In this document: piece after piece, positions 1 through 4,913 of the stretch
Layout: each line of letters begins with the position of its first letter
Numbering within the stretch: the stretch's first letter is position 1
Assembly (NCBI GenBank): GCA_964538665.1
Contig: CAZIEB010000021.1
Coordinates: 1 to 15,053 of the forward strand
DNA: 15,053 nucleotides
Reading direction: 5' to 3'
Origin: JAPUDQ01 sp964538665
Lineage (GTDB): Bacteria; Patescibacteriota; Saccharimonadia; Saccharimonadales; Saccharimonadaceae
Notes under the pieces: model-generated
Databases searched by the model: none
The model's input: the letters and a program-made list of their open reading frames with translations, nothing else
What the model was told of the DNA's origin: nothing
Program-made: the position numbers and the translations under genes

Positions 1-185
1 TCATGCCACACCACATATGTCATTATCTCTATGAACTAGCACAAGAGTTTAACCGGTTTTATGAAAAAGCAAAAGTCATTGGTGATGAGCGTGAATCAAC
101 GCGGCTGTGGCTAGTAGAACAGTACCGCCGAACTTTAGCGGATGGGTTAACACTATTGGGCATAGACACGCCCGACAGGCTATAG
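1..185 (+). CDS. argS: Arginyl-tRNA synthetase, C-terminal fragment
   Basis: Arginyl-tRNA synthetase charges tRNA-Arg with arginine in the cytoplasm. Only the last 60 or so residues lie in the window; the rest is upstream. The visible part is the end of the all-helical DALR anticodon-binding domain: a PHHICHYLYELAQEFNRFY segment matches the family's conserved P-x-R-[IL]-x-x-Y-L-x-x-L-A-x-x-F-N-x-F-Y block, followed by a K-x-x-V-I-G-D-E-R segment and a C-terminal L-T-L-L-G-I-D-T-P-D-R-L that matches the usual G-L-x-L-L-G-I-x-x-P-E-R-M ending. The reading frame is open from the first bases and stops at TAG 183-185. The ATG at base 3 is internal, not the start. The promoter of the next unit begins directly after the stop and no terminator separates them. 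Confidence 0.88.
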   Translation, partial: MPHHICHYLYELAQEFNRFYEKAKVIGDERESTRLWLVEQYRRTLADGLTLLGIDTPDRL

Positions 186-220
186 TTGCAAAATTCACGT
201 AAGGCGGGTATACTTTTGCC
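186..220 (+). promoter_or_regulatory. Sigma-70 promoter of leaderless leader peptide 1
   Basis: TTGCAA at 186-191 (-35) and TATACT at 209-214 (-10) are separated by exactly 17 bp. The ATG at 221 follows the -10 box after 6 nt, so transcription should start at or next to the A of the ATG, giving a leaderless mRNA. The promoter begins at the base after the argS stop codon. Confidence 0.72.
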
Positions 221-286
221 ATGCCAAAGTATACGCAACAATCAGGTCTCATTCTCGTGATTGCTGACGTGCCTTCGGCAGGCTAG
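221..286 (+). CDS. Leader peptide 1 (21 aa, branched-chain-residue rich)
   Basis: This is a 21-codon ORF starting at the predicted transcription start and ending at TAG 284-286. It begins MPKYTQQS, continues GLILVIADV (codons CTC ATT CTC GTG ATT at 248-262) and ends PSAG. No Shine-Dalgarno sequence precedes it. The final codons at 272-279 (CCTTCGGC) are complementary over 8 bases to 311-318, the left arm of the terminator at 310-337. A ribosome that reaches the stop would cover this arm and let the terminator form; one stalled in the Leu/Ile/Val run would leave it free to form the antiterminator. The layout matches ribosome-mediated attenuation and the second leader at 7289-7348. The function is inferred; the sensed amino acid is uncertain because Leu, Ile and Val codons are mixed. 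Confidence 0.6.
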   Translation: MPKYTQQSGLILVIADVPSAG

Positions 287-309
287 ATTCTCTCTGGGAT
301 GAACTACAA

Positions 310-337
310 CGCCGAAGGACAACCTCGGCGGTTTTTT
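310..337 (+). terminator. Intrinsic terminator / attenuator 1
   Basis: CGCCGA (310-315) pairs with TCGGCG (325-330). The stem extends by two G-C pairs past a bulged A, and six T residues follow at 332-337. The left arm overlaps GCCGAAGG (311-318), which can instead pair with CCTTCGGC (272-279) in the leader peptide, so terminator and antiterminator are mutually exclusive. Confidence 0.78.
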
Positions 338-405
338 GTTTCAGGGGATACATATGGGGCCAATCACCCCAGCACCTACTACAACAAGGAGAGGAGGAAT
401 CTCTC

Positions 406-465
406 ATGAGCAAGGAGGCCGAAGAGGCCCGCGAGGGCCTGCAAGAGTCACTCGACCGCGACTGA
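406..465 (+). CDS. Small ORF of 19 codons with a strong ribosome binding site
   Basis: ATG at 406 is preceded by a perfect AGGAGG (392-397) with 8-nt spacing, among the best Shine-Dalgarno sites in the window. The peptide is MSKEAEEAREGLQESLDRD, highly charged and likely helical. It ends at TGA 463-465, followed at once by an in-frame TAG (466-468). The next gene starts in the same frame at 478 with its own AGGAG. I do not recognise the peptide. It may be a genuine small protein, a translational-coupling leader for the 73-aa gene, or the remnant of a longer N-terminus of that gene cut by the two stops. The Shine-Dalgarno lies in the loop of a possible 5-bp hairpin (GAGAG/CTCTC). Confidence 0.5.
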   Translation: MSKEAEEAREGLQESLDRD

Positions 466-477
466 TAGGAGTCTGCG

Positions 478-699
478 ATGGCCCAAAATGCCAAACAGAG
501 GATTCTAGAATACGTCATCGATAAGGGTGGCGTTGAGGTGCGGATGTCCGAGCTTGCTCTCCGAGCAAAGCTTAGTGGCTGTAAGCATCCCGAGATCGAG
601 CAGGCGGTTGACGAGCTCATTGCTGAAGGCAAACTCACCCGTTCGTTCAATCGTGATACGAAAAAGGTCAAACTCGGACCAGTTCGTGTTCGTGCTTGA
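478..699 (+). CDS. Hypothetical 73-aa winged-helix-like protein
   Basis: I cannot assign this to a named family. The start ATG at 478 has AGGAG at 467-471 with 6-nt spacing. The sequence reads like a small winged helix-turn-helix. A first helix spans about residues 3-16 (NAKQRILEYVIDKGG). A helix-turn-helix-like stretch follows at about 20-50 (EVRMSELALRAKL, then HPEIEQAVDELIAEGKL). The C-terminus is a basic beta-wing-like segment (RSFNRDTKKVKLGPVRV). The pattern 'IEQAVDELIAEGKL' resembles the recognition and turn region of many wHTH regulators. It is the first sizeable gene downstream of attenuator 1, so its expression may follow the branched-chain amino acid signal. Two large hairpins lie immediately after its stop. 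A DNA-binding role is inferred only. Confidence 0.72.
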   Translation: MAQNAKQRILEYVIDKGGVEVRMSELALRAKLSGCKHPEIEQAVDELIAEGKLTRSFNRDTKKVKLGPVRVRA

Positions 700-702
700 G
701 CA

Positions 703-729
703 CCATCTCGTCGTAACCCGATGAGATGG
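703..729 (+). other. Stable 11-bp hairpin after the 73-aa gene
   Basis: CCATCTCGTCG (703-713) pairs with CGATGAGATGG (719-729), with one G-T wobble, around the loop TAACC. It starts 3 nt after the stop codon at 699. There is no T-tract, so it is not a canonical intrinsic terminator. It may protect the 3' end or act with the next hairpin. Confidence 0.55.
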
Positions 730-733
730 ACAA

Positions 734-780
734 GCTCCGTCGGGGCGGGGGAGGCGTAACATGCCAACCCCGCCCCGAGC
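734..780 (+). other. GC-rich hairpin enclosing a possible ribosome binding site and ATG
   Basis: CGGGGCGGGG (741-750) pairs perfectly with CCCCGCCCCG (768-777). Alternatively GCTC (734-737) with GAGC (777-780) extends a 9-bp core. The loop carries GGGAGG, then ATG at 761, which opens a 20-codon proline-rich ORF ending at TAG 821-823. No T-tract follows. It could be a factor-independent terminator lacking a U-tract, a structured 5' region of mscL mRNA, or a small RNA. Nothing in the sequence decides between these. Confidence 0.5.
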
Positions 781-791
781 ACCACCTCTCC

Positions 792-819
792 TTGTTAATT
801 TCCAATTTGATGATATTCT
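792..819 (+). promoter_or_regulatory. Possible mscL promoter
   Basis: TTGTTA (792-797) and TATTCT (814-819) are 16 bp apart, upstream of mscL. A transcript from here would have a leader of about 30 nt carrying the mscL Shine-Dalgarno AGGAGA (843-848). The boxes are imperfect. Confidence 0.35.
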
Positions 820-855
820 ATAGATATTACAGAGGTAACCACAGGAGATTCTACT

Positions 856-1305
856 ATGGCTGCAAAGTCGACCACCAACAAATCAAGTACCAAAAAAGCC
901 GCAACCAGTGCCGCAGAGGCAAAACGCGCAGCAGCTGCCGCTAAGGCTGCTGCTGCCAAGGCAAAAGCTGCGTCGCTGACGAAAGGTCATGCCAATGGGT
1001 TTATGAACTTTATTCGCGAGCAAGGTGTCGTCGGACTTGCCGTTGGTCTTGCGATCGGTACTGCAGCTGGTGACACGGTCAAAAAACTCGTCCAAGCGTT
1101 TATTGACCCGATTGTTCAGCTGATTATCGGCACCCAAGAAGGCCTCCAGGCAGCATCATTTAGCCTGACTGTCGCGGGGCGACAAGCCGATTTCCCTTGG
1201 GGAGCGTTTGTCAGCTCGCTCATCACGCTTATTGCGGTAGCGCTCGTGGTCTACGCGCTCGTACACATGCTCAAGCTCGACCGGATTGACCGCAAAAAGA
1301 GCTAA
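856..1305 (+). CDS. mscL: Large-conductance mechanosensitive channel MscL with a long Ala/Lys-rich N-terminal tail
   Basis: MscL is a homo-oligomeric membrane channel that opens under membrane tension to release solutes on hypo-osmotic shock. The start ATG at 856 has AGGAGA 7 nt upstream. The channel domain begins near residue 46. It has an amphipathic N-terminal helix (GFMNFIREQGVV) and TM1 at about 57-92 (GLAVGLAIGTAAGDTVKKLV...DPIVQLIIG). A short periplasmic loop follows, then TM2 at about 117-139 (GAFVSSLITLIAVALVVYALV). This aligns with the usual FREFAxRGNVVDLAVGVIIG and second-helix patterns. Two features are unusual. Residues 1-45 are an added tail of almost only Ala, Lys, Ser and Thr with AAAK-type repeats. 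The usual C-terminal helical bundle after TM2 is reduced to about 10 basic residues. The total of 149 aa is near family length because one end is extended and the other trimmed. Confidence 0.85.
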   Translation: MAAKSTTNKSSTKKAATSAAEAKRAAAAAKAAAAKAKAASLTKGHANGFMNFIREQGVVGLAVGLAIGTAAGDTVKKLVQAFIDPIVQLIIGTQEGLQAASFSLTVAGRQADFPWGAFVSSLITLIAVALVVYALVHMLKLDRIDRKKS

Positions 1306-1316
1306 ATTTAGTCAAT

Positions 1317-1619
1317 TTAGGCGACGTTCCAGTGGGGTTCGCGCGGATATTTGGCGCTCCAGCTAGCCATGTCTTTTAGGATAGGTAATAAGTCATGCCC
1401 CTTGCGAGTCAATTCGTAGCGGTTATCACATTCGGTGATGATACCTTGGCTTTGCAGGCTATCAAGTCGCTGCGTTAAGATGCGCGGATTGATACCGGGT
1501 ACGCCCCGTTCGATCTCACAGTAGCGCTGTGGACCTTTGGCAATTTCACGGATGATGAGTGCGGTCCATTTTTGGCCGATAATGTGTGATGCGGTGTTGA
1601 TGCAGCCAATGTTTGTCAT
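1317..1619 (-). CDS. HxlR-family (YodB/HypR-like) transcriptional regulator
   Basis: This is a 100-aa winged helix-turn-helix regulator of the HxlR family, usually a dimeric repressor or activator acting on a divergent neighbour. Visible family features are HIIGQKWTALIIREIAKGPQRYCEIERGVPGINPRILTQRLDSL (read in two adjoining parts, residues about 12-55), the typical ITE...YELTRKG wing, and an aromatic C-terminal helix. A cysteine at residue 6 (MTNIGC) matches the position of the redox-sensing Cys of Bacillus YodB; further Cys residues lie in the RYC and ECD segments. It is divergent from an NADPH-dependent FMN reductase, and a perfect 14-bp inverted repeat lies between them. This suggests autoregulation and control of the reductase in response to quinone, aldehyde or thiol stress. 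The start at 1619 lacks a clear Shine-Dalgarno; a TAAAGT box lies 6 nt upstream, so it may be leaderless. Confidence 0.85.
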   Translation of the reverse strand: MTNIGCINTASHIIGQKWTALIIREIAKGPQRYCEIERGVPGINPRILTQRLDSLQSQGIITECDNRYELTRKGHDLLPILKDMASWSAKYPREPHWNVA

Positions 1620-1627
1620 AATAATAC

Positions 1628-1656
1628 TTTACTTTGTATAGTAAATCGCCTATAGT
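1628..1656 (+). promoter_or_regulatory. Promoter of the FMN reductase gene
   Basis: TTTACT (1628-1633) and TATAGT (1651-1656) are separated by 17 bp. Transcription would start near 1663, giving a leader of about 30 nt that carries AAAAGGAG before the ATG at 1694. The operator at 1633-1670 covers the spacer, the -10 box and the start point, as expected for repression. Confidence 0.55.
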
Positions 1657-1670
1657 ATTTACTATACAAA
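1633..1670. promoter_or_regulatory. Perfect 14-bp inverted repeat, probable HxlR operator
   Basis: TTTGTATAGTAAAT (1633-1646) is the exact reverse complement of ATTTACTATACAAA (1657-1670); a 10-bp spacer separates them. It lies midway between the divergent regulator (start 1619) and reductase (start 1694) and overlaps the predicted reductase promoter. The size and position suit one or two dimers of an HxlR-type wHTH protein. Confidence 0.75.
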
Positions 1671-1693
1671 TTATAGCAAAAGGAGCAAAAAAT

Positions 1694-2269
1694 ATGAAAT
1701 TAGGTATTGTTGTTGGGAGTACGCGCCAAAGTCGAGTAACGCCGCGAGTGGCAGCATGGGTAGAAAAAACTGCCAAAGACTCCGTGAGTGATAGCGAGTG
1801 GTCGCTGATCGATCTTGCTGAGTATGACTTGCCAATGATGACTGAGCCACTACCACCGATGGCGGGCGAACGGCCCGAGTTGAGTGATGGTACCAAGCGC
1901 TACCTCCAGGACATGAATGATGTCGATGGGTTTGTTTTTATTACCCCCGAGTATAACCATGGTATCCCGGCTGCGCTCAAAAATGCCATTGACCTGCTAG
2001 ATTACCAACTGATGCGTAAGCCGGTTGCTATCGTCAGTCATGGCTCGGTCGGTGGTGCTCGTGCAAACGAACAACTGCGCCTGGTGGTCAATAGCAACCT
2101 CGGTGGCCTGCCGATTCCACAGAGTGTGACGTTTTATGGACGCGTACCAGAGCTCATCGGTGAAGACGGCGCGCTTGCCGAGGGCAATGAAGGCACGCAA
2201 AACGCGCTCAATGATATGGTCCAAAGCCTCGTCTGGCACGCCCGCGCCCTCAAAGCCGCCCGCGACTGA
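1694..2269 (+). CDS. NADPH-dependent FMN reductase (flavodoxin-like)
   Basis: This is a cytoplasmic flavoprotein of the NADPH-dependent FMN/azo/quinone reductase family, transferring electrons from NAD(P)H through bound FMN to quinones or other acceptors. It has 191 aa, the usual family size. The FMN phosphate loop is visible near the N-terminus as GIVVGSTRQSRVTPRVAAW (residues about 4-22). The second flavin loop is FITPEYNHGIPAALKNAIDLL. A third conserved stretch is VAIVSHGSVGGARANEQLR. The start ATG at 1694 was chosen for AAAAGGAG about 9 nt upstream and because the family begins MK[IL]GI[IV]; in-frame upstream codons from 1634 lie inside the operator. It is divergent from the HxlR regulator. 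The substrate cannot be told from sequence. Confidence 0.88.
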   Translation: MKLGIVVGSTRQSRVTPRVAAWVEKTAKDSVSDSEWSLIDLAEYDLPMMTEPLPPMAGERPELSDGTKRYLQDMNDVDGFVFITPEYNHGIPAALKNAIDLLDYQLMRKPVAIVSHGSVGGARANEQLRLVVNSNLGGLPIPQSVTFYGRVPELIGEDGALAEGNEGTQNALNDMVQSLVWHARALKAARD

Positions 2270-2300
2270 TTGATTTTTCCCGCGCGACCAGTCACAATTA

Positions 2301-2328
2301 CCCTCACTGTAATACGTGAGGGGTTTTT
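2301..2328 (+). terminator. Intrinsic terminator after the FMN reductase, overlapping the gdh ribosome binding site
   Basis: CCCTCAC (2301-2307) pairs perfectly with GTGAGGG (2316-2322) around an 8-nt loop, followed by TTTTT (2324-2328). It ends 2 nt before the gdh start at 2331. Its right arm holds GAGG, the only Shine-Dalgarno-like sequence for gdh, so the same bases may end one transcript and mask the RBS of the next. Confidence 0.68.
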
Positions 2329-2330
2329 GT

Positions 2331-3670
2331 ATGAATATGCTTGAAAGTGCTGAAGAATTGATACATCGGAGTGGCAAACGACTCGGCTGGACGACACAAC
2401 AAGTTGCGGCGTTGCTGGATCCTGAGGCGGTCCATGAATTTGAGATTACTATCGATGACATACAACATATGGCGTATCGGGTGCAGCACAGCAGCAAACG
2501 TGGCCCGTACAAGGGCGGAATTCGGTTTCACCCGCATGTTGATACCAGTGAGGTGCGCGCGCTCGCGACACTGATGAGTATCAAATGCGCTGCTGTCGAT
2601 ATACCGATGGGTGGCGGCAAGGGCGGTGTGGCGTTCGATCCGCGCAATCATGATGCCGATCATATCGAAAAAGTCGCCAGGCAGTACGTGCGCGCGCTCG
2701 AACAACATATTGGTCCCGACAAGGATGTCCCAGCGCCTGATGTCAACACCGATGGCGGGGTTATCGACTGGATGGTTGATGAGTATGAGCTGTTGACCGG
2801 AGATACCAGCAAAGCGAGTTTTACGGGTAAGACTATTGCAAATGGTGGCTCCGAGGGGCGTATCGAGGCGACAGGGCGAGGTGGTGTGATCGCGCTGCGT
2901 GAATATTGTCGTGAGCGTGGTATCGCTACCAAAGGGCTGCGGGTTGCAGTGCAGGGTGTTGGCAATGTCGGATTTTATTTTGCACAGATTGCCGAGCGCG
3001 AGCTTGGCGTATCGATAGTGGCTGTTGCAAATTCACGAAAACTCATTGCAGATCCTGACGGTCTCGTATTTGACGGTTTATCTTTTTCGCGCAGTGTTAT
3101 CGATGAGCTGGGAGNNNNNNNNNNNNNNNNNNNNNNNNNNNNNNNNNNNNNNNNNNNNNNNNNNNNNNNNNNNNNNNNNNNNNNNNNNNNNNNNNNNNNN
3201 NNNNNNNNNNNNNNGGTCTCGTATTTGACGGTTTATCTTTTTCGCGCAGTGTTATCGATGAGCTGGGAGAGGACGCAGGCGAGCCAGAAGACGTCGTGTA
3301 TGTCGACTGTGATGTGCTGGTGCTCGCGGCACTTGGAGACGTAATTGATGGCGACAACCAAGCACAGGTCAAGGCCGGTGCAGTGCTAGAACTCGCCAAC
3401 GGTGCAGTGGATGATGAGGCGCTAATCGCGCTTGAAGGTAGGGGGGTGACGGTGATTCCAGACGTCATTGCAAATGCCGGAGGCGTCATCGTGAGCTATC
3501 TCGAATGGCAACAAAACCGATCGAACGAGCATTGGGACGAAGCTCGAGTCAACGCTGAACTCGATACTATACTTTCTAGAGCAATGGAGGCTGCCACCAA
3601 GAAAGCAGAGGATGAAGGTTGTTCCCTCAAAGAAGCGGCATTTACGATAGCGATGGAACGACTCGGGTAG
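2331..3670 (+). CDS. gdhA: Glutamate (Glu/Leu/Phe/Val) dehydrogenase, interrupted by an artefactual assembly gap
   Basis: The enzyme catalyses reversible NAD(P)-dependent oxidative deamination of glutamate (or a branched-chain amino acid) to the 2-oxo acid and ammonia. The N-terminal catalytic domain shows GPYKGGIRFHPHVD, the MSIKCAAVDIPMGGGKGG block with the catalytic lysine, and PAPDVNTDGGVIDWM. The NAD-binding Rossmann domain shows VAVQGVGNVGFYFAQ (GxGxxG). The C-terminal part has the conserved VIPDVIANAGGVIVSYLEW. The 100 Ns at 3115-3214 are flanked by an exact 55-bp duplication (3060-3114 and 3215-3269). Collapsing it keeps the frame and gives an intact 394-aa protein, close to family length, so the gene is probably whole. 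The start ATG at 2331 has GAGG upstream; ATG 2337 is an alternative. Glutamate specificity over Leu/Phe/Val is not resolved. Confidence 0.88.
3115..3214. other. Assembly gap (100 N), probably no missing sequence
   Basis: The 100-base N run lies between two identical 55-bp copies of the same gdh segment (3060-3114 and 3215-3269). This is the signature of two contigs that overlap by one assembler k-mer but were joined with a default gap. Removing the Ns and one copy (155 bp) restores the reading frame. Confidence 0.85.
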
Positions 3671-3731
3671 AGTTTGTCGATAATCCTTATGATTTTATAA
3701 GCTACTACCTTTTGTTACAATTCTAAAAGTC

Positions 3732-4913
3732 ATGCCACCCAGACCAAACCACCAGCCACGACGAAATTCCTCCGGTAATGGTAGGTTTGGGTATCGTCCG
3801 TCTCCAGAAGTCCGACAGATACCGCCGCAGTTTACCCACCAGATTGGATACGATCGAAAACAGCTACTGATTGACCGCATTCAGTTTGATCGTTTACAGC
3901 GGCAATGGCGTAAAGAAAATACGACCATGCGCCGTGAGCGATGGGAGGATTTTGGCAACAAAAACTTACCCATCGATCACTACAAGCACGACATCATGAA
4001 AATGGTGGCTACCAACCGAATCTCGCTGCTAGCTGGTGAAACCGGTAGTGGCAAATCTACTCAACTGGCGCAATATGCGCTCGAAATGGGCTATGACCAC
4101 ATCGTCTATCTCCAGCCTCGTCGTGTGACAACCGATAATATCTCCGAACGACTTGATGAGGAGCTCACCGAGCAGTTCGCAGAGAAGAGACTACACAAAC
4201 CACCGCACCTAGTCGGTATGGCGCACTCGGAACATGCCACACTCCGCGAAGATTCTGTCATCCAGGTTATGACATCGGCAGTATTCAAGAAGCGGGCTCC
4301 AGAGCTCCGTGAAGAATGGGCCAATAAAAAAGTACTCATCGTCGCCGATGAAGTACACGAAGGCAATATCGAAACAGAGTTTGCAGTCGCAACAGCCGCT
4401 GAGCTGATGACCGAAAAGCCTTCGTGGAATATGGTTTTGATGAGTGCAACGCTCAACGAGGAGGAAGTACAGCAGGCGTACGCGCCAATAAATGGCCGAC
4501 CGATACCAAAGATTACCGTCGAGGGTCGGCCGTTTGACATCCAATACAATGAGCGCCCCGATATGAACGTGGTTGATATTTTTGAGACGGAGTGCGCAGA
4601 GAGTAATAAAACGTTGATATTTACTGATGGCAAACGGTCTATCGGTGCAATCACAAAAGAGCTCCTCAAAAGAGACCCAGACCTGCGCATCCTGCCGCTA
4701 CATTCAAAAATATCTGACGAACAGCGGCGAGAAATATTTGGAGCAGATTCCGAGGGCACGCGAACGGTAATCGTATCGACTTCTGCCGGACAGTCTGGGC
4801 TCACAATACCGGGTGTTGATCGAGTGATTAGTGATGGCTGGACAAAGAGTCCTGAACTCGATGATGAAATGCTGCAGGATTACCACGTCGATATTGTACA
4901 AAGGCAGAGTTGA
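3732..4913 (+). CDS. hrpA: DEAH/RHA-family ATP-dependent RNA helicase (HrpA-like), N-terminal part, frameshifted
   Basis: This part carries the two RecA-like helicase cores of a DEAH/RHA-family ATPase that uses NTP hydrolysis to remodel RNA or RNA-protein complexes. After a basic, Pro/Arg-rich N-terminus (about 35 aa) come the Walker A motif GETGSGKST (residues 102-110), motif Ia LQPRRV, the Walker B box DEVH (206-209, a variant of DEAH), motif III SAT (238-240), and motif V ending in SAGQSGLTIPGVDRVI. The frame stops at TGA 4911-4913, just before motif VI, which lies in the -1 frame in the following ORF. A single-base deletion near 4897-4898 would explain it; adding one base gives ...VDIVTKAELTQQMGRGGRD, a normal motif VI region. 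A TACAAT box 10 nt before ATG 3732 suggests a very short 5' leader. Confidence 0.85.
   Translation: MPPRPNHQPRRNSSGNGRFGYRPSPEVRQIPPQFTHQIGYDRKQLLIDRIQFDRLQRQWRKENTTMRRERWEDFGNKNLPIDHYKHDIMKMVATNRISLLAGETGSGKSTQLAQYALEMGYDHIVYLQPRRVTTDNISERLDEELTEQFAEKRLHKPPHLVGMAHSEHATLREDSVIQVMTSAVFKKRAPELREEWANKKVLIVADEVHEGNIETEFAVATAAELMTEKPSWNMVLMSATLNEEEVQQAYAPINGRPIPKITVEGRPFDIQYNERPDMNVVDIFETECAESNKTLIFTDGKRSIGAITKELLKRDPDLRILPLHSKISDEQRREIFGADSEGTRTVIVSTSAGQSGLTIPGVDRVISDGWTKSPELDDEMLQDYHVDIVQRQS

Noticed and set aside
336..524. Plus-strand frame MGPITPAPTTTRR... starting at 354
   Set aside because: No Shine-Dalgarno, starts in the terminator region and overlaps two ORFs with strong ribosome binding sites.
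249..785. Long minus-strand open frame across the attenuator and 73-aa gene
   Set aside because: Low-complexity Ser/Arg-rich translation antisense to a gene with good ribosome binding site and promoter evidence.
1651..1675. T-box or known riboswitch near the FMN reductase
   Set aside because: The short AT-rich palindromic region fits a protein operator; there is no room for a structured aptamer between promoter and start codon.
3060..3269. A 55-bp direct repeat or duplication in gdh
   Set aside because: The copies lie exactly at the two edges of an N gap and collapse in frame, so it is an assembly artefact rather than biology.
4106..4804. 232-codon minus-strand frame opposite the helicase
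   Set aside because: Ser-rich antisense shadow of a conserved gene, with no start signal.
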